A DNA stretch of 64,000 bases from positions 46,718,672 to 46,782,671 of the forward strand of contig NC_023759.2 in assembly GCF_000499845.2 (NCBI RefSeq), given 5' to 3'. The notes beneath the pieces were generated by a model, which had not been told where the DNA came from, ran no database searches, and was given only the letters and a program-made list of their open reading frames with translations. Both the position numbers and the translations under genes were made by a program. Positions 58,686 through 64,000 of the stretch are shown one piece after another (the first letter of the stretch is position 1; the number at the start of each line of letters is the position of its first letter). This DNA is from Phaseolus vulgaris. Taxonomy: Eukaryota; Streptophyta; Magnoliopsida; Fabales; Fabaceae.

Positions 58686-61600
58686 TTTGATCCAAACATT
58701 AGTCATTGATCAGAAAGTTGAATCCAGAGAGAGAGGCAAGGGGCCTATGTTTCTTAAGTTACACGACACAAATCACATGAATTGCGGTTTGGGTCTGACT
58801 CCAAGTGGAACAACAACCATGAACCCACTTCCAACTGTAAAGGTAAACCAGTGTGTCTTCTACGTGTGAATCTCTGGCCCCTCCTCCCAACACCTTCAGA
58901 AAGATGAGGTGCATGCAACACCAAATAAACATTTCTAAAACCCATCTCCAGTATTATTACTAGTAGTAGTACTTGAGAGAATAATTATTACTCCTTCAGA
59001 AAGACGCTGCACCTTCACACTAGTTCAGTGTCTTGCTTCTTAGAGCTCATACTAGAACCAATCTTCATGTTTATTAATGACTCTGGTCATCCACCAACGT
59101 AGCCATTGCATTCATGTCACGTCTCGATCATTGCTACTTTCATGCTACCAGTTTTATCTTTGGTCCATCAATTCCACTATATATATGTGCACAACCTTAG
59201 AAAGAAGAAAAATATATACGTAACATCTTTCGATATAAGACTAAGAGGAGACTCGTTACAAAGGATGCTTTAATGTTCTGGACAAGCAATTTTAAATTCC
59301 TAACCAGAAAATCCCTATAACACAGTCTTAAACCCTACCTGGAGACCCTGTACACGAACAAATATTTTGTTTGGTGACTCACGTGGAATTATTTAACTGA
59401 TTAAATCCTGACCTTGGAATATATGGACGATCCTGGTATCATCTCGGGACAAAACTGTGGACATCACTGTGTCCAACAATGCAACTAGATGGAAGTATAA
59501 AAGCAGCCAATAGCATGCATAGTTGACCTTAGATTTGAAATCTTATCCATTTATTAAAAGGTCTTCTTGCTTCATCATTTGTGTCCATGATGGGTTTTTC
59601 TTCCCTCCTTCGAACTGAAAAGGGGAATAGGGTGGCTTGCCCTGTGGGCCATGTGCCAGGATTTTGCAATCTTCATCATGCATGTGCTCATAAAAATAAC
59701 TCCATTTCGTATTTGATCTCAACATCAAGCACCAGTACTGTTTTGGACACATCCAGCAATAAGTAATAACCCTCCAAAAAATTGTTCATACTTTTTCATT
59801 GATGTGAATCATTTCATCTGTCTAATTTATAAACTTAAATGCAAGTTCATTAGTTGCCACATGTTTAAATATGCAAATAGAAATCAGATTTTCAGGGAGA
59901 ACAATTTAAATTAAGCGCTTATATGCCTTCAAATTAGTTTAATTGATTATGGTATATTAGATATAAATGGTTGAAGAAACACTGAGAGATTCTTGCGCGT
60001 AACATTATGAAATAACATGTTACTACGTTCCTATAATCATTACAAGATACCAAAACACCATAATGCACTGGAAGAGTGAGAGACGGTACAAAAGTAAACA
60101 ATAATGATAATGAAAAGAAATTTGACTTTGTGGGATGTCTGGGTTAAGCTTTAATGTTATTCAGGTAAGTTATTTTATATATATTAAAAGTTTATAGTTA
60201 TTTTTACGATAATGACTTTTTAATATAATAACAATTATGTACATTTGATTGAGTTTACAGATAGGTTTTATTTGGTTTTTTTAGTGTCATTCAAACAACA
60301 TTAGGTTGAGGTTATGTGACTTATTATTAGTTAATGATTTAAAGAAACTATTGAGCACGGCTATAGTTATAAATTGACGTTGAAAATGATTGACTATAGA
60401 TTATTAATTGTGAACAAAGGATGGCAGAAAGACATCTGTCAGACTCAAACGCATACATTAATGGGTTTGGGTTTGAGTCTTTTAGGGAGAAGACAAGCCG
60501 TGATTAACAAGGAAGATTTTGTGAAAATTGTCGAAAAGTAAAATGCAAAAGAGAAAGACTGAACTGGGAAAAAAAAAGGAGTGGGCCATTTGCTGTACTT
60601 GGTTCTGCACTATGTATTCCATTGCCTGTGCAAAGCATAGTGATACCACACATCCAAGGAAAACTTTTTGTAAAGACACACCAGAGAATACAAGGTTTAT
60701 ATACTGGAAGTGCGCAAGTCTGAAATTATCTGAGAAAGTTGAATTCTGATATATATAAGATAGAAAAAAAACACATTTAAGTTTTCGTATTAATTGTTTT
60801 ATTAACTTTGTTTACAATTATTTGTGTTTGTAGTACATACATTTCATTTGTAATTCAAAGAAAAAGAAAATGTAGAGGCACGAAGCTATGAGAAAGCTAG
60901 GTATCCATCACTCAATTCTCTGTGGTTTGGTCTATCTGAGAGAATCCAAAACATGGAGGGAAGCAAGATTTGACACCATTAGAGTGGTGGGGGACTGAAC
61001 CAAGTAGCTGGGTTCTTGAAATGCATCTGAATTCTGAAATTCTCTTGCTAAAGTAGGCAAGTACACATAAGAAACAGAAACTGCACATGGACATATACGA
61101 GCGCTGTCTTGTGAAATGATTCAAATTAAAGGGTGATGAGAATGGGGCCCTTTCCATAAATAATTTTGGGTATTTGGTTGTTTGAAAAGGTGCTGCAAAA
61201 AGTGCAAAACTAAGTAGAGTTGTTGTCATGAAGAAGTAGATGCTTGAAGCGTTTCTCACACAACTTGTTAAGATTCTTCACAAAGCAAGGGTCAATCGAA
61301 GCAGGGTTATGGGAGACACTGTGATCAGGCGATCAAACCCAATTGAGGAGTGAAGAATGCGAACAAAGAACACGCGCGTTCTAGTGGCCGACATCAATCT
61401 CGTCTTCTTTTGGATATACATAGTAAGACTCAAATACGTGTCGAGGTCTCCGCACACTACCAATTCTCCTATCTACTATTAAAAATAAATATTAATGATT
61501 ACAGCTGAGAGTTCCAAATTAATCTTTTAAAATACTAAAACTTATTTAACAAGTTAATGTGCTCCATGTGAATTTTAAAAACCAAATCTTAATCATGCCT

Positions 61601-61845
61601 CAAAAACGTCACTATTCGTTAATTCTATATTATTACCCTCGTCATCAGAGACTCGTCTTAACTGACTAAACGTTTTTAGAAGCAAATTCAGTAAAATGAT
61701 AAAACAGATGGAACAATTAATTTAAGTACACATGCAGAGTAAAAGTTACTTGAAGGGTGGGCATGTAGATTCAGAGTTTGTGTAATATTGGAAAATGATC
61801 GTTTATGGTTACTTTACTTTTTTAAAACAACTTAACAACTTTTTT
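58686..61845. other. Less AT-rich spacer without a supportable gene
   Basis: 58690-58842 reads as a possible first exon (MFLKLHDTNHMNCGLGL and onward, with a donor AAG|GTAAAC at 58842), but no matching second exon was found. TATA-like runs occur at about 59179-59186 (tatatata) and 59494-59500 (gtataaaag). Frames at 59543-59766, 60482-60749 and 60912-61463 have no recognisable domain. The segment could hold non-coding transcripts; I checked by eye for the well-known conserved plant microRNAs and saw none. Confidence 0.35.
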
Positions 61846-64000
61846 CTAAAATTCTGATTGGATTGTGAAGTGATTTGAAAAATAAATTTCAATGTTAACA
61901 CATGATTAGAAAATAAGAACAGACTAAAATATATGAGAAAAGAAAATTAGAAAAAAAAAGAAAACTCATATTATAGTATTCCACACTTCCAATGGTATGT
62001 AAACATGAAAACAAAATAAAGAACAAAAATCGACAACAATAAAAAACAAAACAAAGACAAGTTGGTTAGATAAAAATCATTTATAGATGATGGATGCATG
62101 AGGTGTCTATCGACAATAGCGTCGGTAATTATCTATAGACAATATTCATTAGACAACTTGTTACTAATGTCACTATTATGAGAGTCACTCACAAGTTAAG
62201 AATGTATGTCAAACATGCCCAACTTAAAATAAAGGTTATTAAATTGTGAGGGAGGTAAAATTTAGTGACAATGTCTTGTTGAAGATTGGAGGTGAAAAAG
62301 AGAAATTTTTATCAATCCAATATTTAACTTTTCTCAAACGATGTGACAATGAATAACAATATGTTTGGTGTATTTATGCAAGACTTAGTAGAGAATTGAG
62401 TATGATGGATGCAAAAGTCATCTAGAAGATATGTATGACACTATATATCACAAGTGGTGGAAGCTAAAGTCCTAGCAGAACTCATGAAAATAGTAGTTTG
62501 CTTCTTAGAGATCAATGGAAGAATTCCCAAGGTAGATGATATACCTAGTGATAAATCAATGAGTATTAGGGTATGAAGCCCAATTAGAGTCTCTAAAAGC
62601 CTTTAAACAGGTGTTGTTATGTCTATCGAAGAAGATTTATTTTCCAAGCATAAGCTTCAAGTAATGGAGGATATGTTGAACTTAGCGATGATGATTAATG
62701 GTGAGAGTATTAACATATTGGCTGAGACTATGAATGATATACATATCATGACACATATTAGTCAAATAGACAAGTGGATCAATTGTAAATGGGTTGGAGT
62801 ACCCCTAGTACTTCTATTTATTAAATCTTTATTGCTGATTAAAAAAAAAAGACGAGTGGATCAATGAGTCGTCTATAGTCGGTCGGATAAGGTAAAGGTT
62901 TGCTTTCGCCATGAGAAACTTTAGTAGAGTTATCCATGGGTATTAAGATAAGAGCTGAAGTAAGCTTTCCACTGCCAACAAGAATGTTAAAAGTATATTT
63001 GCATTGAGAGAGATATATTTCTTTGTTGTTTCATGCAACTTCAAGGCCAAAGAAATATGTGAGAACTCCCTAAACCCTAAAGACATAAAGGGATTTATGA
63101 AGATGATAAACTTGGTTTTGAGAATTGTGTGATATTCTAGGCAGAAGTTGCATGTATACTTCTTCATGCAAATCTCTATAGAGAAAAACATTATTAACAT
63201 CTAATTGTTTAAAACACCAATTGTGGATAACAACTAAGGAAAGTATAAGCAAACAATAGTTAATTTTGCTACTTTATTATCAATACCTTCTAATTGCTTT
63301 GATGAATAATGCCCTTAAAATCAAAGTAATTTTTTATAAGAAATTTTTCACATATTTGATGAAGTTCATTAATAAATTCCTGGTTTCATTTTATTTTGCA
63401 TAAGATGAATCCAAGTCAAGTAAGTACAATCATCTATAATTAAGAAAATATCTATAAGCATGATTAACTAGGTCCCCAAATATCAATATGCAATAAATCA
63501 ACGGGAGCAACAACATGTGAATTACTCATATAAAAAGGTAACAATTTTGTTTAGCTAAGTGACAAGCATTACAAGGTTAATCCTCATCAAAATGAAATAT
63601 GAATGTAATTGTTTTACAACAGATAATCGATCATCATATAAGTGTTCTAATCTAGCATGCCAAAAATTAATTCTTATATAGTTATTGTTTGGATCAACAT
63701 TAGATGTATTGATAGAACAAGTTTGAACAATAGAAACATTGAGAACATATAGACCAACAACAACTTTAATTATACCAATCAACCATGAAGAAAAAACAAG
63801 AAAGAAAAAAAAAGCTGAGATAAGAATAAATAGATGAAAAACAGAGACATGCATCATAACTCTTCAAAACAAGAGCTCTCTTAAAGTTTTGATTGGATTG
63901 CAAAGTGATTTGAAGAACAAATTTCATGTTACTCATGATTAGAAAATAAGAACAAAGCAAAAACATAGAGAGAGAAAAGAAAGAAAAGAAGAAAACTCGT
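61846..64000 (-). mobile_element. Decayed Ty1/copia retrotransposon, cut by the window edge
   Basis: On the minus strand, remnants lie in copia order. A pre-integrase segment (about 63770-63587) has GLYVLN and FWHARLEHLYDDRLSVVKQL. An integrase segment (about 63520-63370) has LLHIDIWGP and FLIIDDCTYLTWIHLM after one change. A reverse transcriptase segment (63252-63070) has FKQLDVNNVFLYRDLHEEVYM. All are broken by stops and frameshifts. A direct repeat (gattggattg..aagtgatttgaa and following ~110 bases) occurs at about 61850-61965 and 63890-64000. It may be the LTR pair of a deleted copy, but the right one sits unusually close to the pre-integrase segment. Confidence 0.75.
63070..63252 (-). 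pseudogene. Copia reverse transcriptase fragment
   Basis: Reads VIHNWCFKQLDVNNVFLYR, then DLHEEVYMQL and a shifted HKSLYVFR. These are the hallmark segments of copia reverse transcriptase (KQLDV.NAFLHGDL.EEVYM and LHKSLYGLKQ). The fragment is about 60 residues; the catalytic YVDD part is not preserved nearby. Confidence 0.8.

Noticed and set aside
59543..59766. Overlapping frames and a possible hairpin near 59580
   Set aside because: No stable foldback with a known conserved microRNA was seen and neither frame has a recognisable domain.
60912..61259. Minus-strand 115-residue frame with a hydrophobic N-terminus
   Set aside because: It opens without an ATG, an overlapping frame reads equally well, and no peptide motif is visible.

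Overview
The window is nuclear DNA of a dicot plant. The genes are spliced and well spaced, the spacers are AT-rich, and plant families recur (NDT1-type carrier, Di19, SYP4 syntaxin, CSLD5, GATL). The LTR and MITE types and the general look suggest a legume of the Vigna/Phaseolus kind; this is an inference from pattern and was not checked against any database.

Layout: 1-5826 is spacer with a purine tract and an old diverged LTR pair. 5827-9171 (-) is a nine-exon NAD+ carrier (NDT1-like). 9172-14037 is spacer with an orphan promoter-like site and a ~435-bp palindromic element. 14038-17560 (+) is a protein with two Myb/SANT-like domains, four coding exons. 18381-18599 (+) is a possible small secreted peptide. 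19078-22110 (-) is a Di19 zinc-finger gene whose third intron looks like a U12-type AT-AC intron. 22877-23300 holds a 5S rRNA fragment joined to a LINE 3' end. 23938-31505 is a Tat-lineage Ty3/gypsy element in minus orientation: deleted, stop-ridden, carrying an antisense ORF and a minisatellite, with a second retroelement fragment in its left part. 31987-35854 (+) is a trans-Golgi syntaxin of the SYP41/42/43 group with one GC-AG intron. 38228-42335 (+) is CSLD5. 42531-43218 is a 350-bp tandem duplication. 45933-46970 (-) is an intronless GATL6/7-type glycosyltransferase. 50193-50633 (-) and 54904-55679 (-) are two plant genes I cannot assign a function to. 53242-53810 is a solo-LTR-like fossil, 56134-56243 a 110-bp Mutator-type MITE with a 9-bp target duplication, and 61846-64000 a decayed Ty1/copia element reaching the window edge.

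The genes do not form a pathway. SYP4 (vesicle traffic at the trans-Golgi network), CSLD5 (cell-plate polysaccharide) and GATL (Golgi pectin or xylan assembly) all concern secretion and wall building, which may be coincidence. The two most unusual signals are the AT-AC intron in Di19 and the 5S-LINE junction, which has the geometry expected of a template-switch retrocopy. No CRISPR, tRNA or intact rRNA gene was seen.
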